Assembly (NCBI RefSeq): GCF_002855495.1
Contig: NZ_PKRO01000002.1
Coordinates: forward strand, 1-64,000
DNA from: Porphyrobacter sp. TH134
GTDB lineage: Bacteria; Pseudomonadota; Alphaproteobacteria; Sphingomonadales; Sphingomonadaceae
Length of the DNA: 64,000 nucleotides
Reading direction: 5' to 3'
The translations under genes were made by a program, and so were the position numbers. Positions 19,121 through 27,842 of the stretch are shown here, piece after piece. The notes below the pieces were generated by a model. The model saw only the letters and a list, made by a program, of their open reading frames with translations. It was not told where the DNA came from and did not search any database. Positions within the stretch are counted from its first letter, which is position 1; each line of letters starts with the position of its first letter.

Positions 19121-19864
19121 GTGGAGATTTTCGGGGGCTTTACCGCAATCCAGATCGCCGTCGCGCTGGCGGCGGCACTGGGGTCTGCCTTTGTGCGGGG
19201 CCTCACGGGCTTTGGCATGGCGATCCTGCTGGTGCCGGTGCTGGCGCTCGCGCTGCCGCCGGTCGAGGCGGTGGTGCTGGCCAATGCGCTGACCTTCATG
19301 ATCGGCGCGACCGAGATCCGCAGTCTGGTGCGCGATGCCGAGCGCAGCGCGTGGGTGATCGCCGCCCTGGTGGTGGTGACCACACCGATCGGCCTGTGGG
19401 CACTTTCCATGACGGGCAGGGACGTAGCGCGGCTGGTGATCGCGCTGATTGCGGTCAGCGCCTTTCTGGCGATCCTGCTGCCCAAGCGCGGTGCTGCGGT
19501 GCCGGGGCCGGTGGTGACCGGAAGTGTCGGCGTGCTGAGCGGGCTGATGACGGGCTATGCCGGGATGCCCGGCCCGCCGGTGGTGCCCTATTATGCGGGG
19601 CGAGACCTGCCGCGCCCGACCATCAAGGCCTCGATGCAGCTGATCTTCACCATCGCCGCCAGTGCCGGTCTGGCGAGCGCGACATGGCTCGGCATCCTGC
19701 GGTGGGAGCTGCTGGTGTTCGCGCTGGTGATGTTGCCGATGATCATCGCCGGGAACCGGCTGGGCGCGCGTGTCTCGGGGCAGATCAGCGATCCGGTCTG
19801 GCGGGTGAGCGTGGGATTGATTCTTGGCGGGGCGGCCGTGGCCGCCTTTGCGCGGCTGGTCTGA
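19121..19864 (+). CDS. TauE/SafE family sulfite/anion permease
   Basis: A 247-aa integral membrane protein with about eight predicted transmembrane segments and the repeated-half architecture of TauE/SafE (FVRGLTGFGMAILLVPVL near the N-terminus, then GYAGMPGPPVVPYY in the second half). The family exports sulfite, sulfoacetate or related organic anions. It starts with GTG at 19121, 4 bp after the DUF305 gene, closing a thrS-DUF305-tauE unit. The substrate cannot be inferred. Confidence 0.88.
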   Translation: MEIFGGFTAIQIAVALAAALGSAFVRGLTGFGMAILLVPVLALALPPVEAVVLANALTFMIGATEIRSLVRDAERSAWVIAALVVVTTPIGLWALSMTGRDVARLVIALIAVSAFLAILLPKRGAAVPGPVVTGSVGVLSGLMTGYAGMPGPPVVPYYAGRDLPRPTIKASMQLIFTIAASAGLASATWLGILRWELLVFALVMLPMIIAGNRLGARVSGQISDPVWRVSVGLILGGAAVAAFARLV

Positions 19865-19999
19865 TCAGACCGGAAGCGCCTGGCCTGCCAGGATCAGCGC
19901 AGCGCCGCAGCCGAGCACGATCAACCGCCGCGCCAGATCGAGCGCATCGATCCGGGTCGCAGAGGCAAGCGGCAGAGCAAGAGCAAGGGCACGGGTCAT
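19865..19999 (-). CDS. Possible 44-aa membrane protein
   Basis: A short frame starting MTRALALALPLASATRIDAL, followed by DLARR and one hydrophobic segment (LIVLGCGAALILAG). It fits a single-pass small membrane protein. It begins 37 bp after the agmatine deiminase stop on the same strand and ends directly against the tauE stop. Nothing else occupies this strip. No homologue is recognised; conservation would decide it. Confidence 0.4.
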   Translation of the reverse strand: MTRALALALPLASATRIDALDLARRLIVLGCGAALILAGQALPV

Positions 20000-20035
20000 G
20001 ATCCCGCACACTGGCCCCAAATCCCTAACGAAGCG

Positions 20036-21016
20036 TTAAATCGCTGACGGCATCTGCTGGCTGGCGCAGTGGAAACCCCCGCCGCCGGCCTGCACCGCCT
20101 CTCCCGGCAGACCGATCGTGTCACGGTCAGGGAACAGCGCGGCGATGGCAGCGACCCCGTCGGCATCGTGGGGGCTGCCGAAGGTCGGCACCACCACCAG
20201 ATGGCTGGTGATGGCAAAGTTCACATAGCTCGCCGGTTCGACCACCCCGTCACGGGTGAGCAGGCCGGGCGAGGGGATGCGGACCACCTCGACCCCCGCC
20301 GCCGCAGCGCGCGCTGCCGCATCGGCGTAGATCGCGGCGTTGGGATCGGCGGTGCCGGTTGCCTCGGGCACCACCAGCCGATTGGGGCCGACGAACCGCG
20401 CAAGGTTATCGACATGGCCATCGGTGTGATCGTTGATGAGCCCATCGCCCAACCACAGCACGCGGGTAAAGCCCAGCTGCGCGGCAAGCTCTGCCTCGAT
20501 CTCGGCCCGGGTCAGATGCGGGTTGCGGTTGGGATTGAGCAGGCATTGTTCGGTCGTCGCCACCAGCCCGGTGCCGTCACCATCCACCGCCCCGCCTTCG
20601 AGGATCATCGGCGTATGCGTCACGGCCAGCCCTGCATCGCGGGCCAACTCCGCACCGATCTCCTGATCGCCCGGCATCAGGTACTTGCCGCCCCAGCCGT
20701 TGAAGCCGAACCGCCGCGCGATCCGCTCCTGGCCCTCCGACACCACCAGCGGCCCGGTGTCACGCAGCCAGACATCGCCATAGACGCGGCGTTCCAGCGT
20801 GACCTTGCTGCTGACCAGCGCGCGGGCGCGGGCCTCGTTGGCCTCGTCGCGCACGAGCAGGCGCACGGGCTGCCCACTCTCTGCCACGGCGCTGGCAAAG
20901 GCGGCCATCTGCACCTGCGCGGGTTCCAGCCAGCCGGGCCATTCCTCGGCCAGATGCGGGAAACCGATCCACAGCCAGTCCTGCGGCGCCCATTCGGGAG
21001 GCATGATCATCGTCAT
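20036..21016 (-). CDS. aguA: Agmatine deiminase (peptidyl-arginine deiminase family)
   Basis: Converts agmatine to N-carbamoylputrescine, a route to putrescine. About 326 aa, with WLRDTGP, the GGAVDGDG loop, DHTDGHVDN (catalytic Asp/His) and GGGGFHC near the C-terminus (catalytic Cys near residue 317). The start was set at the ATG at 21016, before PPEWAPQDWLWIGFPH, the family's usual N-terminus; an upstream ATG at 21055 lies in repeat sequence. No aguB is adjacent. Confidence 0.92.
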   Translation of the reverse strand: MTMIMPPEWAPQDWLWIGFPHLAEEWPGWLEPAQVQMAAFASAVAESGQPVRLLVRDEANEARARALVSSKVTLERRVYGDVWLRDTGPLVVSEGQERIARRFGFNGWGGKYLMPGDQEIGAELARDAGLAVTHTPMILEGGAVDGDGTGLVATTEQCLLNPNRNPHLTRAEIEAELAAQLGFTRVLWLGDGLINDHTDGHVDNLARFVGPNRLVVPEATGTADPNAAIYADAAARAAAAGVEVVRIPSPGLLTRDGVVEPASYVNFAITSHLVVVPTFGSPHDADGVAAIAALFPDRDTIGLPGEAVQAGGGGFHCASQQMPSAI

Positions 21017-21056
21017 GGCGGCCCCATCGCAGAGGGTAGGGCCACGCGCAAGCACG

Positions 21057-21125
21057 CCCTCAAGCAGCGGAGCGGTAGGGCAACAAAAACTCCCTCAAGC
21101 AGCGCAGCGGTAGGGCAACAAGCAC
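21057..21125. repeat. Two-copy 35-bp direct tandem repeat
   Basis: CCCTCAAGCAGCGGAGCGGT begins at 21057 and a near-identical unit begins at 21092 (period 35 bp; the units differ by GGAG/GCAG and in the tail). A more degenerate relative may continue into 21022-21056. It fills the gap between the divergent aguA and glnE genes. Confidence 0.75.
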
Positions 21126-21167
21126 CCCTCTTGCAGCCGCAGCGCCGGGGGGCCAGAGAGATGGGCG

Positions 21168-23927
21168 ATGGGAGACACAGCCACGCCAGATTGGGACAAC
21201 GCACTCCGCCGCGCCCGCACCCATGCGCCGTTTCTGGCGCGGGCGCTGGAACGTCAGCCCGATCTGGCAGCATTGCTTGCCGCAGGGGATGGCGCTGCCG
21301 CGCTGGCATGGGTGCGGGCGCAAGGCGGGCATCCCGACGCCGAGGTGGCACTGCGGCGTGAACGGCTGGCGCTGGCGGCGGCGTTGGCGGTGGGCGATCT
21401 GGCGGGCGCCTTCGCCCTGCCGCAGGTGGTGGGCGAACTCACCGCCTATGCCGACCGCGCGCTGGACTGCGCCATCCGCACCGCGATTGCCGAGCGCTGC
21501 GACGCCGACAGCGCCGATGGCTTTATCGCGCTGGCGCTGGGCAAGCAGGGCGCGGGCGAATTGAACTATTCGTCCGACATTGATCCGATCCTGCTGTTCG
21601 ACCGGGATCGCCTGCCGCGGCGGCCGGCCGACGATCCGGGCGATGCGGCCCAACGCTATGCCCGGCGGATTGTCGCGCTGCTCGCGTCGAACACCGCCGA
21701 TGGTTATGCGCTGCGGGTCGACCTGCGGCTGCGCCCGGCGAGCGAGGTCAATCCCCTGTGCGTGCCGGTGGGATCGGCGCTGGCGCATTATCAGGGCGCG
21801 GCGCTGGCGTGGGAGCGGGCGGCCTTCACCCGCGCGCGCGCCGCCGCCGGGGACATCGCGGCGGGCGAGAATTTTCTCGCGCAGATCCGCCCCTTCGTGT
21901 GGCGCGGGCAGCTCGATTTCGGCGCGGTGGAGGAAATCCGCGCGCTGACCCAGCGCATCCGCGACAGCCATTCCGGCCCCGTCGCCCCCGGCCCCGGTTT
22001 CGATGTCAAACGCGGGCGCGGCGGCATCCGCGAGATCGAGTTCTACGCCCAGACCCACCAGCTGATCCACGGCGGGCGCGATACCTCGCTCAGGGTAAGA
22101 GGCACGCGCGCCGGCCTTGACGCGCTGGCCGCCGCCGGGTGGATTCCGCCCGAAAACGCCCTCACGCTGGGCGAGGCCTATGACCGCCTGCGCCAGATCG
22201 AACACCGCTTGCAGATGGTGAACGACCGCCAAACCCACGCGCTTCCCGAGGGCGCGGCGCTCGATAATGTCGCGCAGCTCGATGGCCTCAGCGACGGCGC
22301 GGCGCTGGTTGCGGAACTGACCGCCATCACCGCCCGCACGGCGCGGATTTACGAAGAGCTGATCGGCCAGCCCGAAACCGTGGCCGTGCCGGTCGCCATG
22401 CCGGTCAGTGCCCTGACCCGGCAGCTGGGCGAATGGGGCTTTGCCGAGCCTGATACGCTGGCCGAACGCATCGAGACTTGGCGCGATGGGCGCCATGTCG
22501 CGATCCGCACCCCGCAGGCCATTGCCGCCTGGGACCGGATTGCCCCGGCGCTACTCGAAGCGATGGCCCAAAGCGACGATCCGCCGCGCGCGATCACCCG
22601 CTGGGAACGCATCATCGAAAGCGTGCCGAGCCTGATCGCCACCTTCCGCCTGCTGGATGCACGGCCCGACCTCATCCAGCGGCTGGTGGCGGCGCTCACC
22701 CTTGCCCCGGTGCTGTCCGACGAGCTGGCGCGCAAGCCCGAACTGCTCGACACCCTGATCGACAAGGACGCGCTCGACCTGCCGGGCGAGACAGGCGCGA
22801 TCATGGCGCGGATGCGCGGGGCGGCGGTGCGCGGCGATTACGAGGCGCTGCTGGACGCGATCCGCATCATCACCGGCGAGATCCGCTTTGCGCTGGGTAT
22901 TCAGCTGATCGAAGGGCTGGCCGACCCGCTCGCCATCGCCAGCGCCCTGTCGCGCACGGCCGAGGCCGCGCTGCAACTCGCCGCCGAGGCGACGGTGGAG
23001 GAGTTTGCGGCCAAGCATGGGCGGATCGCCGGCAGCGAGCTGCTGATCCTCGGCCTCGGGCGGCTGGGCGGGGGGGCACTGACCCACGCGAGCGATCTCG
23101 ATATCGTCTACCTGTTCACCGGCGATTTCACCGCGCAGTCGGATGGGACGCGGCCCCTGGGGGCGACGGTCTATTACAACCGCCTAGCCAGCCGGGTCAG
23201 CGCGGCGCTTTCGGTGCCGACCGCGCAAGGCGCGCTGTACGAGGTCGACACGCGGCTGCGCCCGCAAGGCAATCAGGGGCCACTGGCGGTCAGCTGCGAA
23301 GGCTTTGGCAAGTACCAGCGCGAGGCGGCGTGGACGTGGGAGCATATGGCCCTCGCTCGCGCGCGGGTGCTGTATGGTTCGCCCGAGGCGCGTAGCGAGC
23401 TGGAGGCGGTGCTCGCCGAAGTGCTGCACGCCCCGCGCGACCGGGCGGCGCTGCGCGATGCGGTGCTCGGGATGCGTGCCGAGATGGCCAGGCACAAGCC
23501 CGGCTCTGGCCCGATCGATGCCAAGCTGGCGCGCGGCGGGCTGGTCGATATCGAGTTTCTTGTCCACTATCTGCAACTGCGCGGGCAGGCGGCTGATGGA
23601 CGCCCGCTGGCCGAGGCGGCACCCCAGGCGCTCGACCCCGATCTGGCGGCGGCGCTAGCAGGTTTGGCCGAGGCTGGCCTGATCCCGGCCGATCTGGCCG
23701 TACCGCACGCGCTGATGAGCCGGATGCTGGTTGCCGGGCGCTTGCTCGCCCCCGATGGCCGCGAACCCCCACCCTCTGGCGCGCGGGCGCTGGCGCGGGC
23801 CTGCGGATGCGAAAGTTACGACACGCTGCTCGAAGCCTTTGCCGCCGCTCGCCGGCAGGTCGCGCAGGCGTGGAAACAAATTCTGGGCACAGACATTCTC
23901 GCTACCGAACAGGAGAACCCCGCATGA
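21168..23927 (+). CDS. glnE: Glutamine synthetase adenylyltransferase/adenylyl-removing enzyme
   Basis: Bifunctional regulator that adds AMP to and removes it from glutamine synthetase under PII control. 919 aa with two nucleotidyltransferase domains: the N-terminal one has LGKQGAGELNYSSDIDP and the C-terminal one has LGRLGGGALTHASDLDIVYLF, both with the paired Asp metal ligands. Linker and C-terminal helical domains are present. Its stop overlaps the start of the peroxiredoxin gene (ATGA, 4 bp), indicating coupled translation. Confidence 0.95.
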   Translation: MGDTATPDWDNALRRARTHAPFLARALERQPDLAALLAAGDGAAALAWVRAQGGHPDAEVALRRERLALAAALAVGDLAGAFALPQVVGELTAYADRALDCAIRTAIAERCDADSADGFIALALGKQGAGELNYSSDIDPILLFDRDRLPRRPADDPGDAAQRYARRIVALLASNTADGYALRVDLRLRPASEVNPLCVPVGSALAHYQGAALAWERAAFTRARAAAGDIAAGENFLAQIRPFVWRGQLDFGAVEEIRALTQRIRDSHSGPVAPGPGFDVKRGRGGIREIEFYAQTHQLIHGGRDTSLRVRGTRAGLDALAAAGWIPPENALTLGEAYDRLRQIEHRLQMVNDRQTHALPEGAALDNVAQLDGLSDGAALVAELTAITARTARIYEELIGQPETVAVPVAMPVSALTRQLGEWGFAEPDTLAERIETWRDGRHVAIRTPQAIAAWDRIAPALLEAMAQSDDPPRAITRWERIIESVPSLIATFRLLDARPDLIQRLVAALTLAPVLSDELARKPELLDTLIDKDALDLPGETGAIMARMRGAAVRGDYEALLDAIRIITGEIRFALGIQLIEGLADPLAIASALSRTAEAALQLAAEATVEEFAAKHGRIAGSELLILGLGRLGGGALTHASDLDIVYLFTGDFTAQSDGTRPLGATVYYNRLASRVSAALSVPTAQGALYEVDTRLRPQGNQGPLAVSCEGFGKYQREAAWTWEHMALARARVLYGSPEARSELEAVLAEVLHAPRDRAALRDAVLGMRAEMARHKPGSGPIDAKLARGGLVDIEFLVHYLQLRGQAADGRPLAEAAPQALDPDLAAALAGLAEAGLIPADLAVPHALMSRMLVAGRLLAPDGREPPPSGARALARACGCESYDTLLEAFAAARRQVAQAWKQILGTDILATEQENPA

Positions 23928-24397
23928 GCAACTTTCCCGGCGTCGGTGACGCCATCCCCGATATCGCCATGGAAACCCCCGAAGGCGGAAGCGTGAAGCC
24001 ATCGGACTTTGCAGGCAGCAAGCTGGTGATCTTCTTCTACCCCAAGGACGATACCCCCGGCTGCACCACCGAGAACAAGGATTTCTCCGCCTTGCAGGCT
24101 GATTTCGCGGCGGCGGGGACCAAGCTGCTCGGGGTCAGCAAGGACCCGGCGAAAAAGCACGCGAAGTTCATCGCCAAGCATGGCCTTACCGCCCCGCTGG
24201 CGAGCGATGCGGAAGAAGGCGGGCTGTCCGATGCGCTCGGCGTGTGGGCGGAAAAGCAGATGTACGGCAAGACCTACATGGGCATGGTCCGCGCGACCTA
24301 TCTGGTGGGTGCCGACGGCAAGATCGCGCGCATCTGGGACAAGGTGAAAGTGGCCGGGCACGCCGAAGAGGTGCTGGCGGCAGCTAAAGCGCTCTAA
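23924..24397 (+). CDS. bcp: Thioredoxin-dependent peroxiredoxin, PrxQ/BCP type
   Basis: A 157-aa peroxiredoxin that reduces hydroperoxides. The peroxidatic Cys is in YPKDDTPGCTTEN, and the family Arg follows (MVRATYLV). The resolving Cys usually five residues after the peroxidatic one is replaced (CTTENK) and no other Cys exists in the protein, so it must behave as a 1-Cys PrxQ recycled by an external thiol. Start overlaps the glnE stop. Confidence 0.93.
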   Translation: MSNFPGVGDAIPDIAMETPEGGSVKPSDFAGSKLVIFFYPKDDTPGCTTENKDFSALQADFAAAGTKLLGVSKDPAKKHAKFIAKHGLTAPLASDAEEGGLSDALGVWAEKQMYGKTYMGMVRATYLVGADGKIARIWDKVKVAGHAEEVLAAAKAL

Positions 24398-24406
24398 CAC
24401 AGGCCC

Positions 24407-25198
24407 ATGACCACCCTCGCCCGCGCTATCCGCGCCGCGCTGCTGACGGCCGATCCGCGCGCCAAGTGCTTTGCCGCCCGTCAGGTGGCGCGCGACTGGC
24501 GCAAGGGCGTGCTGGCGTGGGACTTCGATCTCGCCATGCCCGACCAACCGGCCTGGCCCGCCGCGCCCGAATTGCGCGCACCCAGCCAGATGCCCAAGCG
24601 CGGCAAGGGCGGGAGCGAGCGCGGGCGAATCGCCTTGTGGCACAGCCTTGCCCATATCGAATTCGTCGCGATCGACCTCGCGCTCGACATGGCGGGGCGG
24701 TTTGGCGGGGCCATGGGCCGCGCTTTCGTGGACGATTTCCTCGCCGTAGCCGCGGACGAGGCGATGCATTTTGCGCTGCTGGCGCGCAAACTGGAACAGC
24801 TCGGCAGCCACTACGGCGCGCTGCCCGCGCACGCCGGGCTGTGGGAGGCGGCCCATGCCACGCGCCACGATGTCGCCGCGCGCCTCGCCGTGGTGCCGAT
24901 GGTGCTGGAAGCGCGCGGGCTGGATGTGACGCCGGCCACGCTGGAACGGGTGCAGGCGAGCGGCGATGCGGGCGGCGCAAAAATCCTTGCCCGCATCCTT
25001 GACGACGAAATTCGCCACGTGGGCGTTGGCACCAAGCACTTTCTGCGCTGTGCCGAAATGATGCAGGCAGAGCCCGAATCCCTTTGGCAAGCCCTCGTAA
25101 AACAGCACTTCCGCGGGGCCATTAAGCCACCGTTCAACGACTCAGCGCGTCTTGCAGCCGGTTTGTCGCGCGGATTCTATGCAGAGATTGCGCATTAA
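24407..25198 (+). CDS. DUF455 ferritin-like protein
   Basis: A 263-aa protein of the DUF455 family, with a four-helix diiron-like fold. Glu/His pairs typical of ferritin-like metal sites are visible (LAHIEFVAIDLALD, ADEAMHFALL, DDEIRHVGVG). A redox or tRNA-hydroxylase-like role has been suggested for such folds, but I cannot assign a substrate. Ten bp after the peroxiredoxin gene, so probably one unit with glnE-bcp. Confidence 0.85.
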   Translation: MTTLARAIRAALLTADPRAKCFAARQVARDWRKGVLAWDFDLAMPDQPAWPAAPELRAPSQMPKRGKGGSERGRIALWHSLAHIEFVAIDLALDMAGRFGGAMGRAFVDDFLAVAADEAMHFALLARKLEQLGSHYGALPAHAGLWEAAHATRHDVAARLAVVPMVLEARGLDVTPATLERVQASGDAGGAKILARILDDEIRHVGVGTKHFLRCAEMMQAEPESLWQALVKQHFRGAIKPPFNDSARLAAGLSRGFYAEIAH

Positions 25199-25308
25199 CG
25201 ACTCACCCGGATAACAAGCTTTCAACACAAGGCGCGCGAACGACGTGCCGGATTACTCCAACGGTGCCGCCGCAAAAATGGCGGGCCGCAATCGGGAACC
25301 GGGTCAGT

Positions 25309-26052
25309 ATGAAATTTGCCGTGCGCTACGTGGTCAAGCTCGCTGTATCAGCCGGCGCCGCGTTTATGGTTTCCGCCGCCGCTCCGGCTTTCGCCAACAC
25401 CGCGAATTCCGCCGCCACCAGCAGCGCCGACATGACCCAGCCGGTGCGCGACGCGCAAAACGAAGGCGTGGTCGATGATGGTGACACCCGCTTCAAATCG
25501 CTGTTTGCCAGCTGGACCGCGATCGAACGCACGTCCCCCAATGTCGGCACCGGCGATATGGGCACGGCCTATTCGTCCCCGATCCGCCAGCGCGGCATTT
25601 CCGTGCCGTCGCGCATGCCGCTCGAAGGCGCGCAGCTGACCAGCGGCTTCGGGATGCGCAACCACCCGGTGCTCGGCGGCCGCCGCGCCCACGCCGGGAT
25701 CGATCTGGCCGCACCGACCGGCACCCCGGTCTATGCCACGGCTGACGGCATCATCGGCCGGGCCGACTGGTATTCCAGCTACGGCCTGTACATCAGCATC
25801 AACCACGGCGCGTCGATGGAAACGCGTTATGCCCACCTGTCGCGCCTCGCGGTTGCGGCGGGCGATAATGTGAAGAAGGGCGACCTCATCGGCTATGTCG
25901 GATCGACCGGCCGTTCGACCGGCCCGCACCTGCATTATGAAGTCCGTGTCGACGGGCTTGCAGTCAATCCGATTCCGTATATGGTAGAGAGCGAAGCACA
26001 GCTGGCCTATGCCCGCGATGCTCGCCTTACCGGTCAAGGCGGCGGCGAGTAA
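25309..26052 (+). CDS. M23-family metallopeptidase (LytM domain)
   Basis: A 247-aa exported cell-wall endopeptidase or LytM factor. N-terminal signal peptide (KLAVSAGAAFMVSAAAPAFA), a linker of about 80 residues, then a complete LytM domain: SGFGMRNHPVLGGRRAHAGID (zinc His and Asp) and GPHLHYEVR (HxH). All catalytic residues appear intact, so it may be active on peptidoglycan cross-links. Start chosen at the ATG at 25309 because the signal peptide begins there. A strong terminator follows. Confidence 0.92.
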   Translation: MKFAVRYVVKLAVSAGAAFMVSAAAPAFANTANSAATSSADMTQPVRDAQNEGVVDDGDTRFKSLFASWTAIERTSPNVGTGDMGTAYSSPIRQRGISVPSRMPLEGAQLTSGFGMRNHPVLGGRRAHAGIDLAAPTGTPVYATADGIIGRADWYSSYGLYISINHGASMETRYAHLSRLAVAAGDNVKKGDLIGYVGSTGRSTGPHLHYEVRVDGLAVNPIPYMVESEAQLAYARDARLTGQGGGE

Positions 26053-26109
26053 GCTTCACGAGTTTGCCCGTGCAAACGGGCCGGACATTGGAGAGGGTGT
26101 CCGATCATC

Positions 26110-26138
26110 GGCGGCGGGTTTACCCGCCGCCTTTTTTT
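26110..26138 (+). terminator. Rho-independent terminator after the M23 peptidase gene
   Basis: GGCGGCGGG (26110-26118), loop TTTA, CCCGCCGCC (26123-26131), then seven T residues. Perfect 9-bp GC stem with a proper T tract. Confidence 0.95.
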
Positions 26139-26294
26139 CGCCTGCCGCCCGCGTCCCAGAGCCCGCACCAACCGGCCTGCGCAATCAGTAGCATTTCCGA
26201 TACCGTTTTTGCTTGCGGGGCTGCACGCCTCGCGTAATTTCCTCTTCAGGCCATGCCGCGCTTCAAAGCGGGGGTGGCAAGGGAGAGAGAACAC

Positions 26295-27842
26295 ATGTCG
26301 ATGCATCCGATCGCGCACGCCGCGACCCGCCCCGATCATCCTGCCGTCATCATGACCGGATCGGGCCAGCAGATGACCTATGGCGAAATGGAAGCCGAAT
26401 CGAACCGCTTTGCCCACCTGCTGCGCGCCCACGGCATTGGGGCAGGCGATGCCTTTGCGGTCCTGCTGGAAAACCGGATCGAATATTTCACCCTCATCTG
26501 GGGATCGCAGCGCGCAGGCACGATGCTGGTGCCAATCTCCAGCCGCCTGACCGCGCCCGAGGCCGCCTATATCATCCGCGATGCGCAGGCGACGTTGCTG
26601 ATCACCAGCGGCTATTTCGACGCGATCCTGGGTGACATCCGCGAGGAATGCCCCGGGTTGACGGTGCTGAAGATGGATGCAGGCGGCGCAGAAGATTTCG
26701 CCGCCGCGCTCGCCGCCCAGCCGCCTACGCCGATCCCGAATCAGAGCGCCGGCTTGCTGATGCTCTATTCCAGCGGCACCACCGGGCGGCCCAAGGGCAT
26801 CCGCCCCGCCCCCCCCGAAGATCCCGATCCCGCCGCGCCCGTGCCGCTGCTGGGCCTCGCCACGATGGGGATGGGGATGCCCGCCGATGGCTCGATGATC
26901 TACCTCTCGCCCGCCCCGCTGTATCATGCCGCGCCGATCGGCTGGTGTTCGATCGTCCACCGGCTGGGCGGCACCGTGGTGATGATGGAGAAGTTCGATC
27001 CCGAAGAGGCGCTGAAGGCGATCGAACGCTACAAGGTGACCGACAGCCAGTGGGTGCCGACCCATTTCGTGCGCTTCCTCAAGCTCGATCCCGCCGTGCG
27101 CAGCCGCTATGACCTCTCCAGCCACCAGCGCGCGATCCACGCTGCCGCGCCCTGTCCGGTGCCGATCAAGCGCGCGATGATCGAATGGTGGGGGCCGATC
27201 GTGAATGAATACTACGCCGGCTCCGAGATGATCGGGATGACGCTGGTCAAGTCCGAACACTGGCTGATGAAGCCCGGCACGGTCGGCGTCGCGGTGCATG
27301 GCAAGGTCCATGTTTGCGGGCCGGAAGGCGAGGAGCTGGGGCCGGATCAGGATGGCCTGATCTTCTTCGAGAACGTCAACCTGCCCACCTATCACAACGA
27401 CGCCGCCAAGACCGCCGAGGCCATGCACCCCAAGGGCTGGATGACGCTGGGCGACATCGGCCACCTGGACAAGGACGGCTTCCTGTTCCTGACCGACCGC
27501 AAGAGCCACATGATCATCAGCGGCGGGGTGAATATCTACCCGCAGGAGATCGAGAACCTGCTCGTCACCCACCCCAAGGTGATGGACGCCGCGGTGATCG
27601 GCGCGCCCTGCCCCGATCTGGGCGAGAAGGTGGTCGCGGTGGTGCAGCCCAAGGATATGGCGGATGCAGGCCCAGCGCTGGAGGCAGAATTGCGCGATTT
27701 CCTCAGCGCTAGTCTCTCCAAGATCAAGATGCCCAAGCTTTTCGACTTCCGCCCCGATCTGCCGCGCGAGGCCAATGGCAAGCTCTACAAGCGCGAATTG
27801 CGCGATGAATATGCGGCCAAGGCGAAAGAAGCGGCCGCATGA
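26295..27842 (+). CDS. AMP-binding acyl-CoA synthetase (FadD-like)
   Basis: Activates a carboxylic acid to its CoA thioester via acyl-AMP. About 515 aa. P-loop LYSSGTTGRPKGI, the aromatic-Gly motif YYAGSEM, GDIGHLDKDGFLFLTDRKSHMI in the hinge, and the C-terminal NGKLYKRELR Lys. The ATG at 26295 follows a GGGAGAGAGA ribosome-binding site; an upstream ATG at 26253 is less likely. Its stop overlaps the following P450 start (ATGA), so the ligase and P450 act in one pathway, perhaps on fatty, terpenoid or steroid acids (inference). Confidence 0.9.
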   Translation: MSMHPIAHAATRPDHPAVIMTGSGQQMTYGEMEAESNRFAHLLRAHGIGAGDAFAVLLENRIEYFTLIWGSQRAGTMLVPISSRLTAPEAAYIIRDAQATLLITSGYFDAILGDIREECPGLTVLKMDAGGAEDFAAALAAQPPTPIPNQSAGLLMLYSSGTTGRPKGIRPAPPEDPDPAAPVPLLGLATMGMGMPADGSMIYLSPAPLYHAAPIGWCSIVHRLGGTVVMMEKFDPEEALKAIERYKVTDSQWVPTHFVRFLKLDPAVRSRYDLSSHQRAIHAAAPCPVPIKRAMIEWWGPIVNEYYAGSEMIGMTLVKSEHWLMKPGTVGVAVHGKVHVCGPEGEELGPDQDGLIFFENVNLPTYHNDAAKTAEAMHPKGWMTLGDIGHLDKDGFLFLTDRKSHMIISGGVNIYPQEIENLLVTHPKVMDAAVIGAPCPDLGEKVVAVVQPKDMADAGPALEAELRDFLSASLSKIKMPKLFDFRPDLPREANGKLYKRELRDEYAAKAKEAAA

